A stretch of DNA of 47,952 nucleotides from Nitrospinales bacterium (GTDB lineage Bacteria; Nitrospinota_A; UBA7883; JACRGQ01), in the NCBI GenBank assembly GCA_023248535.1, contig JAHFEJ010000013.1:1-47952 (forward strand). The letters run 5' to 3'. Under the pieces are notes generated by a model, which was not told the DNA's origin, did not search any database, and was given only the letters and a program-made list of their open reading frames with translations. Below are positions 18,429-29,032 of the stretch, piece by piece (the first letter of the stretch is position 1; each line of letters begins with the position of its first letter). Both the position numbers and the translations under genes were made by a program.

Positions 18429-19921
18429 TTTCTTAAGGCATCCCGGCCATGTTTTCCCATCTGTTGACTGCTATTTCCCTTGCCTTTTGGAAGCACAAGG
18501 ATATTTTCGATGCGGAAACCCAACTTTTCAGCGATGCTTGAAAGTATCAGGTCAACCGAAATACTTGCTCCCGCATAACGCACATTGTCATTGACCATAA
18601 ACAGAAGTGCGTTGGGTTTCATAACCCGGTTGCATTCGGCAATGATACAAGCCATTTCATAAAAATATCCCCTGACCATTCTCGGTATGCCGGGATTGTT
18701 TAATCTTCCCTGCGCCTTCTCAATCTCCAAATAGCACAAAATAGACTGTAGTAACTTTTGATCATCCGCGGCCATTATGGCATCTGACCATTTTGGATTT
18801 ATTTTAAGTAAATCTTTGGCCCGGTTTTCAACCGTACAGCTGAGCATTTCCTGCCGAAGCCGGGACAATTCCCCCTCTCCAATGCCAAGCAACGCCAGTT
18901 CCAGCGCATATGTTCTGGTGTAGTCATAACGGTTGCAGTAGGGCGGGGATGTCACAACGGCATCGTAAGAGTTATCCGGGAGCGTTGGCATCACATCCAA
19001 CGATGAACCGCTGAAAAGCTCTGTGTGACCCGGCTGGGTTAATCTTTCTGAAGGAAACAGCTCGCCAGATGCTTTGCCGCCTTCCAAATCGTGGCGAATC
19101 TCCATTAATTTGGCGTATATCGCTTTATCGAAATCAAGAATTTTGCCCTTATCAAAAGATTTAATCCCTTGGCGGCGGCCTGAACGATAATCCCAGCGGA
19201 GATATTGTCCATCTTTTCGCGTAAAGCTAACGGACTCCAATATGCACAGTAACGCAAATCGTAAAACTAGCTGAACGCCTTCATTTTCACGTTGACTGGC
19301 CCCTAAATAACGCTCGATAGATTCAAGGGTTTCCTTTGGGTAGGCGCCATTTGTGATACGCAAAGATTGATGAGTTACTTTCGTTTCTGATTGATGCCAC
19401 GGATGTTCTTCACTCCACTTTTTAATGGCAGCGAAATCATCTTTGGAAAATTCCTTCTCCAAACATTTTCTGGCAAGAAAGATTTGTTGGCCGATTGGAA
19501 GCAGCTCAATACCGTCCGCGTCTATTCCAGCCTCACTTGCCACAAATAATGCCGTACCGCTTCCAGCAAAAGGGTCTAGAACCTTACCTGAACTAATACC
19601 ATATTTTTTGAGCAGGTATTCAATTAGGGTGGCGGAAAAAGCTTCTTTATACTTGTACCAACGATAGGAGGCTCTCGGTTTATTCGCCTGAAAACTGACA
19701 AGCTGGCGAGTAAGCGTAGGCTGAACAACTATTATTTTATGGAAGTGCCGAAATAATTTGTGATCGAGCGTCTCTATTTCGCTTAGAGAGAGATGGTTTT
19801 TAAAGGGATCGTCAACCTGAGCGCCCCCTTCGCCAATATCCAGAAGGCTCTCAAGCGCATCGGCGGAAATAACCGATTTTCCCCCAGCCGGAAAAAGCGG
19901 CTCAATTACTGACGATGCCAT
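18401..19921 (-). CDS. DNA methyltransferase of the AvaI/BsoBI-type system
   Basis: This 506 aa SAM-dependent methyltransferase protects the site cut by the adjacent nuclease. Motif I is [13 protein letters not shown] at about residues 115-127 and motif IV is [13 protein letters not shown] at about 340-352; the TSPPY form is typical of N4-cytosine enzymes. FxGxG preceding SPPY gives the motif order of the alpha- or gamma-type amino-methyltransferases. AAGGA precedes the ATG. It is translated before the nuclease, in the usual protective order. No C-protein controller gene is present. Confidence 0.9.
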   Translation of the reverse strand: MASSVIEPLFPAGGKSVISADALESLLDIGEGGAQVDDPFKNHLSLSEIETLDHKLFRHFHKIIVVQPTLTRQLVSFQANKPRASYRWYKYKEAFSATLIEYLLKKYGISSGKVLDPFAGSGTALFVASEAGIDADGIELLPIGQQIFLARKCLEKEFSKDDFAAIKKWSEEHPWHQSETKVTHQSLRITNGAYPKETLESIERYLGASQRENEGVQLVLRFALLCILESVSFTRKDGQYLRWDYRSGRRQGIKSFDKGKILDFDKAIYAKLMEIRHDLEGGKASGELFPSERLTQPGHTELFSGSSLDVMPTLPDNSYDAVVTSPPYCNRYDYTRTYALELALLGIGEGELSRLRQEMLSCTVENRAKDLLKINPKWSDAIMAADDQKLLQSILCYLEIEKAQGRLNNPGIPRMVRGYFYEMACIIAECNRVMKPNALLFMVNDNVRYAGASISVDLILSSIAEKLGFRIENILVLPKGKGNSSQQMGKHGRDALRKCVYVWSKI

Positions 19922-19939
19922 TGTTAATCCTTCGCATAT

Positions 19940-19955
19940 TCATAAATATTTATGA
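19940..19955. promoter_or_regulatory. Perfect 16-bp palindrome upstream of the R-M operon
   Basis: TCATAAATATTTATGA is a perfect palindrome 19 bases before the methyltransferase ATG, in the region where its promoter must lie. It could be an operator or overlap the -10; no regulator gene is linked to it. Confidence 0.35.
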
Positions 19956-19973
19956 TAACATCGAAAAAGCAAT

Positions 19974-20737
19974 TCAATATTCCACCTCTACCAGCGTGAG
20001 GCCCTGCGCGGGGGCGGTGGGGCCGGCCTTGCGGCGGTCTTTCGCCATCAATATTCTTTTCATCTCTTCCGGTTTCATCCTGCCCCGTCCTATTTCCGCC
20101 AGCGTGCCGACGATGTTGCGCACCATCTGGCGCAAAAAGCCGTTGGCGGTGATCTCTACCGTTATCGTATCGCCTTTACGCGCTACCTCCAGCGCGTAAA
20201 TATGCCGTACGGTGGATTTTACCTGAGAATTGGCCGCCATGAACGAGGCAAAATCGTGCTGCCCCACAAACGCCTCGGCCCCCTGGCGCATCTCGGCGCT
20301 GTTCAGTTTTTGTATCACATGCCAGCTGTAGCGGATGCCGAGGGGATTCCGCACCGGGCCGTTGTGGATGACATAGCGGTAGGTCTTTTGTTTCGCATCG
20401 CTGATGGCGTGAAACGAGTCATCCACCGTTTTTGCCGCTTTCACCGCGATATCGTCCGGCAGCAGCGAATTGAGAGCCTTCATCAGCCCCTCGTCGTTCA
20501 TCGGAAAATGCCCCTTGATGCTCACCGGCATCGCCAGAGCGTGCACCCCCGCGTCGGTGCGGCCCGATGCCACCGCCGGCACCCGCTTCCCCACGATCAC
20601 GGTCACCGCTTTTTCCAGCGTATCCTGAATGGTCTGCTCCCCCTTGTTCTGGCTCTGCCACCCGGCGTAGCGGGTGCCGTCGTACTCTAGGATCAACAGC
20701 ACCGTGCGGAACGGATGCTCTTTCCTCTCCTTTTTCA

Positions 20738-20738
<1 letters not shown>
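19974..20738 (-). CDS. truA: tRNA pseudouridine synthase A
   Basis: TruA converts U38-U40 of tRNA anticodon arms to pseudouridine. The 254 aa protein has the catalytic loop ASGRTDAGVHALAM (Asp near residue 62) and the LEYDGTRYAGWQSQ start segment. The ATG at 20738 overlaps the uvrA stop (TGATG), so it is coupled to uvrA; an in-frame ATG 42 bases upstream lies inside uvrA and is not needed. The C-terminus has NGFLRQMVRNIVGTL. Confidence 0.96.
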
Positions 20739-23566
<2,828 letters not shown>

Positions 23567-23569
23567 AGG

Positions 23570-23604
23570 GGTTCATTGTCGCAAAGAACCGCCTCTTTTG
23601 CCAA
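23570..23604 (-). promoter_or_regulatory. uvrA promoter with overlapping operator-like palindrome
   Basis: On the minus strand TTGGCA (23599-23604), an 18-base spacer and GACAAT (23575-23580) precede the ATG by eight bases. GGTTC (23570-23574) and GAACC (23586-23590), 11 bases apart, form an inverted repeat covering the -10. Its position suits a repressor such as LexA, but lexA itself lacks the same palindrome. Confidence 0.45.
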
Positions 23605-23634
23605 TGCCCCGATCATTTATCTGGGGGGGCAGCA

Positions 23635-23738
23635 AACCACAGAGCCACAAAGACACGGAGAAGCCTCTTTAGCAGACGCATAATAAATCATGGCAAGAGG
23701 TTTGTTTTGCAACTCTGTGTCTCTGAGCCTCTGTGGTC
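23635..23738. repeat. ACAGAG-type intergenic inverted repeat, copy 7
   Basis: Left arm AACCACAGAGCCACAAAGAC, centre AT-rich, right arm CTCTGTGTCTCTGAGCCTC and TGTGGTCA. It lies between the divergent uvrA and ispH promoters. Confidence 0.88.
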
Positions 23739-23754
23739 ATATCCATACACAGAA

Positions 23755-23994
23755 ATGCCGCAAGGCATGACCCCTCTTGGCGCTGGCGCGCCAACGTACC
23801 CAATAAATTGGGTACCCACCAAAGAATAGGCTCAGCACACCGCCGGCCCCCACGGAGCCGCCCACCTTGCAGGTATATGTATTAATACGGATAGATATAA
23901 TAGAAAACATCCCGGTCAATGTTAGATGGATCAGCCTTGGTAGGGGCGGCATTCTTGCCGCCCATTGGGCCAATCGGCGATAGGAGTATCGCCG
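23755..23994. repeat. Trains of short intergenic hairpins (blocks C and D)
   Basis: Block C: ATGCC-gcaa-GGCAT (23755-23768), TTGGCGC-tggc-GCGCCAA (23777-23794) and GTACCCAAT-aa-ATTGGGTAC (23796-23815), in the same order as block A. Block D: GGGCGGCA-ttct-TGCCGCCC (23944-23963), ATTGGGCCAAT, and CGGCGATA-ggag-TATCGCCG (23975-23994). Between them 23816-23940 shows no gene. Confidence 0.75.
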
Positions 23995-24038
23995 CTACCA
24001 GAGCCGGTGCACCCAATTAATTATCGGGCGATGCCAGT

Positions 24039-24066
24039 TGAAAGCGCCCCCCGCATCGGGCACAAT
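24039..24066 (+). promoter_or_regulatory. Promoter of the ispH fusion gene, leaderless arrangement
   Basis: TTGAAA (24039-24044), a 16-base spacer and CACAAT (24061-24066). The ATG at 24073 follows after six bases; there is no Shine-Dalgarno sequence. Confidence 0.5.
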
Positions 24067-24072
24067 AAAAAG

Positions 24073-25770
24073 ATGGCAGAGATCAAATTGGCAAAAACCG
24101 CCGGCTTTTGCTGGGGGGTAAAGCGGGCTATCGATATCACGCTGGAATCGGCGCGCGGCAAGGGAGAAGAGGTCTACACCTACGGCCCGCTTATTCACAA
24201 CCCGCAGCTGATAAAACTGCTTGAAAGCAAGAACATCCATGTGGAAACCAATCTGGACAATCTGAAACCGGGGAGCGAGGTCATCATCCGCACCCACGGG
24301 ATAACCCCGCAAAAGAGGGACGATCTGAAACGGCACGGCCTCGTTATCAGCGATGCAACCTGCCCCTTGGTCGCCAAAGTCCAGGGGATGATCCGCAAAT
24401 TCTCGCGCAAAGGCTATTCAATCGTGATCGTCGGCGATGACCATCACGCCGAGGTGGCGGGCCTGAAAGGGTTCGCGGAAACGCCGGTCTACGTTGTGGC
24501 ATCGCTCGAAGAGGCTAAAAAGCTGCCGGATATGGAAAAAGTGTTTGTCGCCGCCCAAACAACCTGCGACATCCAAAACTATGAAGCCATCAAAAAATAC
24601 TTCCGGGAAAAATGCCCCGATCTGGAAATAGGGGAGACCATCTGCGAAGCGACCGACGAACGGCAAAGCGAGGTGATCCGGCTTTCAAAAGAGGTCGATG
24701 CCATGGTCATCGTCGGCGGCAAAAATTCTGCCAATACCGCGCGGCTGGCCGGCATCGCAAAAGAGCAGGGGCTTGATACCTTCCATATAGAAACTGACGA
24801 TGAGCTTGACCTTACGCATATGGCCAAATATCAAAGTATCGGCGTTACCGCGGGGGCTTCTACGCCAAAATGGATCATTGATGCGGTTGTGGCAAAGCTC
24901 TCCAGCATTAAGGAGCAGCGCAAGCCGCTGCCGGTGGAGATATTGGGGATAATCGTAAAAAGCAACCTTTTCCTCGCGGCGGGGGGGGCAATACTCACCT
25001 ATACCAATGCGCTGATGCTGAAAGAAACGCCAAATCCGCTGATAGTGGGGGTGGCCTTCTGCGCCATCGCTGCCACCTATCTCACGAACCAGCTATTGCG
25101 GCCAAAAGAAATTCAAAAGAGCCAGATCAGAAAATACAACTATCACCTGAAATACAATTCCCTTTTCTGGGGGATCGCCATTGCGGCGGCGGTATCCGGG
25201 ATGGTTTTATCGTTTAACCTCGGATGGCCTTCCTTGGCGATCTATCTGGCGGTTGTCGGATTCGGCACCACCTACGGCTTGGATAGAGGCCGGTTCCGCC
25301 TTTTTGTCCGGTTAAAGGATATTCCCGCATCAAAGGATATTTTTGTAAGCCTGGCCTGGGTGATGATAACCGTGGTTTTGACGTACATAAACGAAAAAGG
25401 AACCGGGAATATTACCTTCCCGCTCTTAATTACCTTTGGAATCGCCTATACCCGTTCCATTCTGTTCGACATACGCGATATTTACGCCGACCAGGTTATC
25501 GGGAAGGAGGTTATGCCGATGCTTGTCGGAAAAGAACATGCGAAAAAGACCCTGTATGGGGTGCTTTTGGGCATTTCCATTATCTGCATAATGGATATTC
25601 TATTCGGGGGGAGGGGATCGCTTATGGCCGCCTATCTTTTGGGAATTGCCTACCTACTCGGTTTTGTTTACTACAATGAGAGCAAGATTTGGATTAATTC
25701 AGCAAAGTTTGACCTGTTCCTCGATACCCCATACTTTATCATTGGGGCGGTGGCATACCTGATCGCCTAA
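24073..25770 (+). CDS. ispH: 4-hydroxy-3-methylbut-2-enyl diphosphate reductase (IspH/LytB) fused to a UbiA-like prenyltransferase domain
   Basis: The N-terminal part (about residues 1-280) is IspH, the last MEP-pathway enzyme, which makes IPP and DMAPP. The [4Fe-4S] cysteines are in GFCWGVKRA (Cys12), DATCPLVAK and GETICEATDERQ; the catalytic Glu lies in HAEVAG and substrate contacts in SANTARL. Residues about 295-565 form eight or nine transmembrane helices like the UbiA superfamily. Its second Asp motif is recognisable (DIRDIYADQVIG), but the first motif, normally NDxxDxxxD, reads TNQLLRPKE. The 565 aa length is nearly twice that of IspH alone. The ATG at 24073 is chosen over an upstream frame start at 23965 inside hairpin repeats. 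The fusion may anchor IspH to the membrane or channel product. Confidence 0.9.
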   Translation: MAEIKLAKTAGFCWGVKRAIDITLESARGKGEEVYTYGPLIHNPQLIKLLESKNIHVETNLDNLKPGSEVIIRTHGITPQKRDDLKRHGLVISDATCPLVAKVQGMIRKFSRKGYSIVIVGDDHHAEVAGLKGFAETPVYVVASLEEAKKLPDMEKVFVAAQTTCDIQNYEAIKKYFREKCPDLEIGETICEATDERQSEVIRLSKEVDAMVIVGGKNSANTARLAGIAKEQGLDTFHIETDDELDLTHMAKYQSIGVTAGASTPKWIIDAVVAKLSSIKEQRKPLPVEILGIIVKSNLFLAAGGAILTYTNALMLKETPNPLIVGVAFCAIAATYLTNQLLRPKEIQKSQIRKYNYHLKYNSLFWGIAIAAAVSGMVLSFNLGWPSLAIYLAVVGFGTTYGLDRGRFRLFVRLKDIPASKDIFVSLAWVMITVVLTYINEKGTGNITFPLLITFGIAYTRSILFDIRDIYADQVIGKEVMPMLVGKEHAKKTLYGVLLGISIICIMDILFGGRGSLMAAYLLGIAYLLGFVYYNESKIWINSAKFDLFLDTPYFIIGAVAYLIA

Positions 25771-25777
25771 CTCCGAT

Positions 25778-25793
25778 TGTTCCACGTGGAACA
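25778..25793. promoter_or_regulatory. parS: parS centromere site 1
   Basis: TGTTCCACGTGGAACA is a perfect 16-bp palindrome matching bacterial parS, extended by flanking bases to 22 bp (25775-25796). It lies just after the ispH fusion stop and 219 bases before parA. Confidence 0.9.
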
Positions 25794-25815
25794 ATCCCTT
25801 TGAATCTAAGAAGAT

Positions 25816-25902
25816 AACCACAGAGACTCAGAGTCACAGAGCTAATATTTTCTCTGCAAAAGCATCCCTTACTCTCTCCGTGTCTCAGTGCCTCAGTGGT
25901 TC
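25816..25902. repeat. ACAGAG-type intergenic inverted repeat, copy 8
   Basis: Left arm AACCACAGAGACTCAGAGTC, centre AT-rich, right arm CTCCGTGTCTCAGTGCCTC and AGTGGTT. It sits exactly between the two parS sites. Confidence 0.88.
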
Positions 25903-25918
25903 ATGCCCCCAAAATCAA

Positions 25919-25934
25919 CGTTCCACGTGGAACA
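25919..25934. promoter_or_regulatory. parS: parS centromere site 2
   Basis: CGTTCCACGTGGAACA retains the 14-bp palindromic core GTTCCACGTGGAAC (25920-25933) and differs from site 1 only in the first base. Confidence 0.88.
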
Positions 25935-25974
25935 TCAACAACCTTTTCGGCCTCAACCTTAGAACAATTTCCCC

Positions 25975-26003
25975 TTGCCGCTCCAAGGTTCACCTGCTAC
26001 ACT
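25975..26003 (+). promoter_or_regulatory. parAB promoter, leaderless arrangement
   Basis: TTGCCG (25975-25980), a 17-base spacer and TACACT (25998-26003); the ATG at 26012 follows after eight bases with no Shine-Dalgarno sequence. parS site 2 lies 41 bases upstream, so ParB spreading could repress this promoter. Confidence 0.5.
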
Positions 26004-26011
26004 TTTCCCTA

Positions 26012-26818
26012 ATGCTCACCATCGCCATTTCCAATCAAAAAGGGGGGGTTGGGAAAACCACCACCGCCATCAACCTCGGTGCCTGCCTGGCTCTATCAGG
26101 AAAAAGAACCCTTATCATCGATATCGACCCTCAGGCGAATACCACTTCGGGCCTAGGACTCTCAACCGAATCCGAACACACAATTTACAACGCCCTGATT
26201 GATGAAAACGCCGATAACGGGCACATCAAGCCGACCATTGTGGAAAACCTTCACGTCCTTTCCTCCGATATCAATCTGGCCGCAGCGGAAATAGAACTTT
26301 CCAATTACGAAAACGCGCATTACCGCCTTAAAGGCATCCTTAATAAACTGCGCCACAAGTTCGATTTCATCCTCATCGACTGCCCCCCGGCACTCGGGTT
26401 TCTTACCATCAATGCACTGGTAGCCTCAGATTCGGTGCTCATACCGTTGCAAACCGAATACTTTGCGCTCGAAGGTTTGGGTAAATTGATGAATACTATC
26501 AATATGATACGCGACTCATACAACCCGTCGTTGGAGATTGAGGGACTTCTTTTTACCATGTATGACAAGCGGACCTCTCTTTCTAACCAGGTTGTTGAAG
26601 AGATTAAAAAGAACTTCACCAGCCACGTTTTTGAAACGGTCATCCCCCGGAATATACGGCTTTCAGAAGCTCCCAGCCACGGCCTTCCGATATCGCTTTA
26701 CGATACGAAATCAAAAGGGGCCGATGCCTACATCGATCTCGCGCGTGAAATAATATCCCGCAGAAAAAGTTATTTCGAGGCGCTGAAAAACGCCCCCGCC
26801 GCCGTGACGGAGCAGTAA
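26012..26818 (+). CDS. parA: Chromosome partitioning ATPase ParA (Soj)
   Basis: ParA is a Walker-type ATPase that moves ParB-parS complexes and segregates origins. The 268 aa protein starts MLTIAISNQKGGVGKTTTAINLG, with the deviant Walker A motif (KGGVGKTT), IDIDPQANTTSGLG and LIDCPPALG. There is no N-terminal helix-turn-helix extension, so it is the chromosomal Soj type. The ATG at 26012 is chosen because the frame upstream overlaps parS and the promoter. parB follows after three bases. Confidence 0.97.
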   Translation: MLTIAISNQKGGVGKTTTAINLGACLALSGKRTLIIDIDPQANTTSGLGLSTESEHTIYNALIDENADNGHIKPTIVENLHVLSSDINLAAAEIELSNYENAHYRLKGILNKLRHKFDFILIDCPPALGFLTINALVASDSVLIPLQTEYFALEGLGKLMNTINMIRDSYNPSLEIEGLLFTMYDKRTSLSNQVVEEIKKNFTSHVFETVIPRNIRLSEAPSHGLPISLYDTKSKGADAYIDLAREIISRRKSYFEALKNAPAAVTEQ

Positions 26819-26821
26819 GCG

Positions 26822-27664
26822 ATGATTCAAAGAAAAGCGCTCGGCAAAGGGCTGTCGGCGTTCCTCCCCGATCAGGGAAAGATGAACGCCCCGCGCGTGA
26901 GCGAGATCCCGCTCGCCGACATTGTCGCCAACCGCTATCAGCCGCGGCTTTCATTCAAAGACGAGGCCCTGAAAGAGCTGGCCGCGTCGATCAAGGAGAA
27001 CGGCCTCATCCAGCCCGTGATCGTACACAAGGTTGATAACGGGTACGAGCTGATAGCGGGGGAACGGAGGTTCCGCGCGGCTAAAATGCTCGGCATGGCC
27101 GCGATACCGGCCATCATCAAGTCGGTGCAAAACGCCGAGGCGTTGGAAATGGCGATCGTCGAGAACATCCAGCGGGAAGAGCTTAATCCGATAGAAGAGG
27201 CGAAAGCCTACAAAATGCTGATGCACGAGTTCAAGCTCACGCAGGAGATGGTGGCGAAAAAAGTGGGGAAGCAGCGCCCAACGGTGGCGAACACCTTGCG
27301 GCTGCTCAACCTGCCGTTCGAGATACAGGGGGACATCGAAACCGGCCGCCTGACGATGGGGCATGCCCGCGCCCTGCTGGCCTGCGAAACCGAATCCGCC
27401 ATGATGGAGATGCGTACGCAGATACTCCAGCTTGGCCTCAACGTGCGCGATACGGAATCAAAAACCACCAGGAAAAAAACTACCGCCGCCAAGGTCAAAG
27501 CCGAGCTTGATCCGAACGTCCGCGCGTTCATCGAATCGCTCCAAAAAAAACTTTCCACCAAGGTCACTTTGAAACCGAACAAAAAAGGGGGAGGCACCCT
27601 CACGTTTGAGTACTACACCCAGGACGATTTTGAGCGTCTTTTGGAGCATTTGGAGCGTTTGTAG
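26822..27664 (+). CDS. parB: Chromosome partitioning protein ParB (Spo0J)
   Basis: ParB is a CTP-dependent clamp that loads at parS and spreads along DNA. The 280 aa protein has the N-terminal RKALGKGLSAFLP ParA-stimulating segment, the CTP-binding motifs GERRFRAAKMLG and ENIQREELNPIEEA, a helix-turn-helix near 125-165 (LTQEMVAKKVGKQRPTVANT), and a C-terminal dimerisation region after a Lys-rich linker. Its binding sites are visible 0.9-1.0 kb upstream. Confidence 0.97.
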   Translation: MIQRKALGKGLSAFLPDQGKMNAPRVSEIPLADIVANRYQPRLSFKDEALKELAASIKENGLIQPVIVHKVDNGYELIAGERRFRAAKMLGMAAIPAIIKSVQNAEALEMAIVENIQREELNPIEEAKAYKMLMHEFKLTQEMVAKKVGKQRPTVANTLRLLNLPFEIQGDIETGRLTMGHARALLACETESAMMEMRTQILQLGLNVRDTESKTTRKKTTAAKVKAELDPNVRAFIESLQKKLSTKVTLKPNKKGGGTLTFEYYTQDDFERLLEHLERL

Positions 27665-27792
27665 TCTCTTGGTGCATTTGCAGGAATTGCACGAAATGAC
27701 GGGGCAAATTCAGCTATCGTATCTATTTGTTTTCTTTTTCTTTATTTGTGGCTTTCGTGCCCCATTTTTTGCAATTTGAGAGCCGCCAACCG

Positions 27793-28527
27793 ATGAAAGG
27801 TTATGTTTTAATCCTTGGGGCAAACTCCGATATCGCCCGGCCCCTCGCGCGGCTCTACGCCGCCGCCGGTTACAACCTTTACCTTGCCCATACCCGGCCC
27901 GAACTTTTAACCGAAGAATGCGAACGCCTGAAAGCGGAACATGGCATCGATGCCAGGCCGCTGCTGTTCGATCTTCTCTACTTCAACGGCCACGAAAAAT
28001 TCTTTCACCGGCTCGATCCGCGTCCTGCCGGCGTCATCTGTATCGGCGGCTATCTCGGCGATCATCAACTCGCCACGGCGGATATGGAAGAAGTGTCAAA
28101 GATCATCCAGATCAATTTCGCCGGGCCCGTCTCCATCCTCAACATCGCCGCCGACTGTTATGAAAAAGAAAAGGCGGGCTTCATCGTCGGCGTAAGCGCG
28201 GCGATGGGGGAGAGGGGATTTGGCAACCGCTACTTTTACGCCGCGGCCAAAGCGGCGTTTACCGCGTATCTTTCCGGCCTGCGCAACCGGCTGTCATCCA
28301 GCGGCGTGCGCGTGCTCACCGTGAAGCCGGGATTCGTGGCGACGAAAATGACGGCGGGAATATCTTTTCCGCGCCGCCTCACCGCGCGCCCCGAAGATGT
28401 GGCGCGCGATATTTTCCGCGCGCAGCAGAAGGGGAGGGATGTCCTCTACACGCCGGGTTATTGGAGATTCCTGATGTGGATTTTCATCCACCTCCCCGAA
28501 GGGCTGTTCAAGCGGATGAAGTTGTAG
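27793..28527 (+). CDS. Short-chain dehydrogenase/reductase family protein
   Basis: This 244 aa NAD(P)-dependent SDR has the nucleotide-binding segment LILGANSDIARPLARLYA at residues 6-23 and the catalytic YxxxK in YFYAAAKAAF near 155, with a Ser in VGVSAAMGERG. The ATG at 27793 begins MKGYVLILGA, the usual SDR start; the longer frame upstream is AT-rich and untypical. The C-terminus is hydrophobic (WRFLMWIFIHLPEGLF), which may bind the membrane. No linked pathway genes identify the substrate. It converges with the sulfur-relay operon. Confidence 0.85.
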   Translation: MKGYVLILGANSDIARPLARLYAAAGYNLYLAHTRPELLTEECERLKAEHGIDARPLLFDLLYFNGHEKFFHRLDPRPAGVICIGGYLGDHQLATADMEEVSKIIQINFAGPVSILNIAADCYEKEKAGFIVGVSAAMGERGFGNRYFYAAAKAAFTAYLSGLRNRLSSSGVRVLTVKPGFVATKMTAGISFPRRLTARPEDVARDIFRAQQKGRDVLYTPGYWRFLMWIFIHLPEGLFKRMKL

Positions 28528-28545
28528 CGGCGCGAAAAACGGAAA

Positions 28546-28779
28546 TCAGGATTTCTTTTGGAAGACCATCTTCCAGTCGGTGTCGTTGATCTGGGTGATC
28601 TCCAAAACCTTGTGCCCTTCCCCTTCAACGCTGCGCGGCACGTTCAGCGTCGCCGGTTTGTGGTCGGTGATCACTTCCAGCACTTGGCCGGGGGCCAGTT
28701 CTTCCAGCGCCAGCTTCGAGTGGACGAAGGTATAGGGGCATACTTCCCCTTTGATATCGAGGGTTACGTCGGCTTTCAT
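28546..28779 (-). CDS. tusA: TusA-like sulfurtransferase
   Basis: TusA-family proteins carry persulfide sulfur to acceptors such as TusBCD/DsrEF. The 77 aa protein has the conserved Cys14-Pro pair in GEVCPYTFVHSKLALEEL and the LEVITDHK segment. AAGGGAAAGAAG precedes the ATG. It is the last gene of the thrC-to-tusA operon, 13 bases after the TusB-like gene. The linkage to a MoaD-like carrier and a cysteine synthase suggests it feeds sulfur for cysteine or a similar product. Confidence 0.9.
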   Translation of the reverse strand: MKADVTLDIKGEVCPYTFVHSKLALEELAPGQVLEVITDHKPATLNVPRSVEGEGHKVLEITQINDTDWKMVFQKKS

Positions 28780-28792
28780 CTTCTTTCCCTTC

Positions 28793-29029
28793 TCAAATGC
28801 AGAGCGCTTTTTCGGCGCTGAATATTTCGTCGACGATGGCGGCGTAATCGATCGTCCGCGCTGCCGCTATGCCGCGCGCTTTCACGTCTTCGGCCAGGCA
28901 AAACCCTTTTGTCCGCAGCGCTTCGTCATACACCGCGTTCTGCATCAACACGATTTTCTGGTCCGGTCCCGCCAGATCGATGTATTTCAACGCCTCGCTC
29001 TTGGCGTTGCGGATGATCACCAGCCGCAT
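28793..29029 (-). CDS. DsrH/TusB-like sulfur relay protein
   Basis: The 78 aa protein resembles the small DsrE-superfamily members DsrH/TusB: VLMQNAVYDEAL is the LLQDAVY-type motif that in TusB/DsrH marks the fold. A cysteine is present near residue 44 (GFCLAEDVKARGI), where DsrH carries its possible sulfur-binding Cys. It lies four bases after the cysteine synthase gene. The family assignment is good; the exact partner is inferred from context. Confidence 0.75.
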   Translation of the reverse strand: MRLVIIRNAKSEALKYIDLAGPDQKIVLMQNAVYDEALRTKGFCLAEDVKARGIAAARTIDYAAIVDEIFSAEKALCI

Positions 29030-29032
29030 CGC

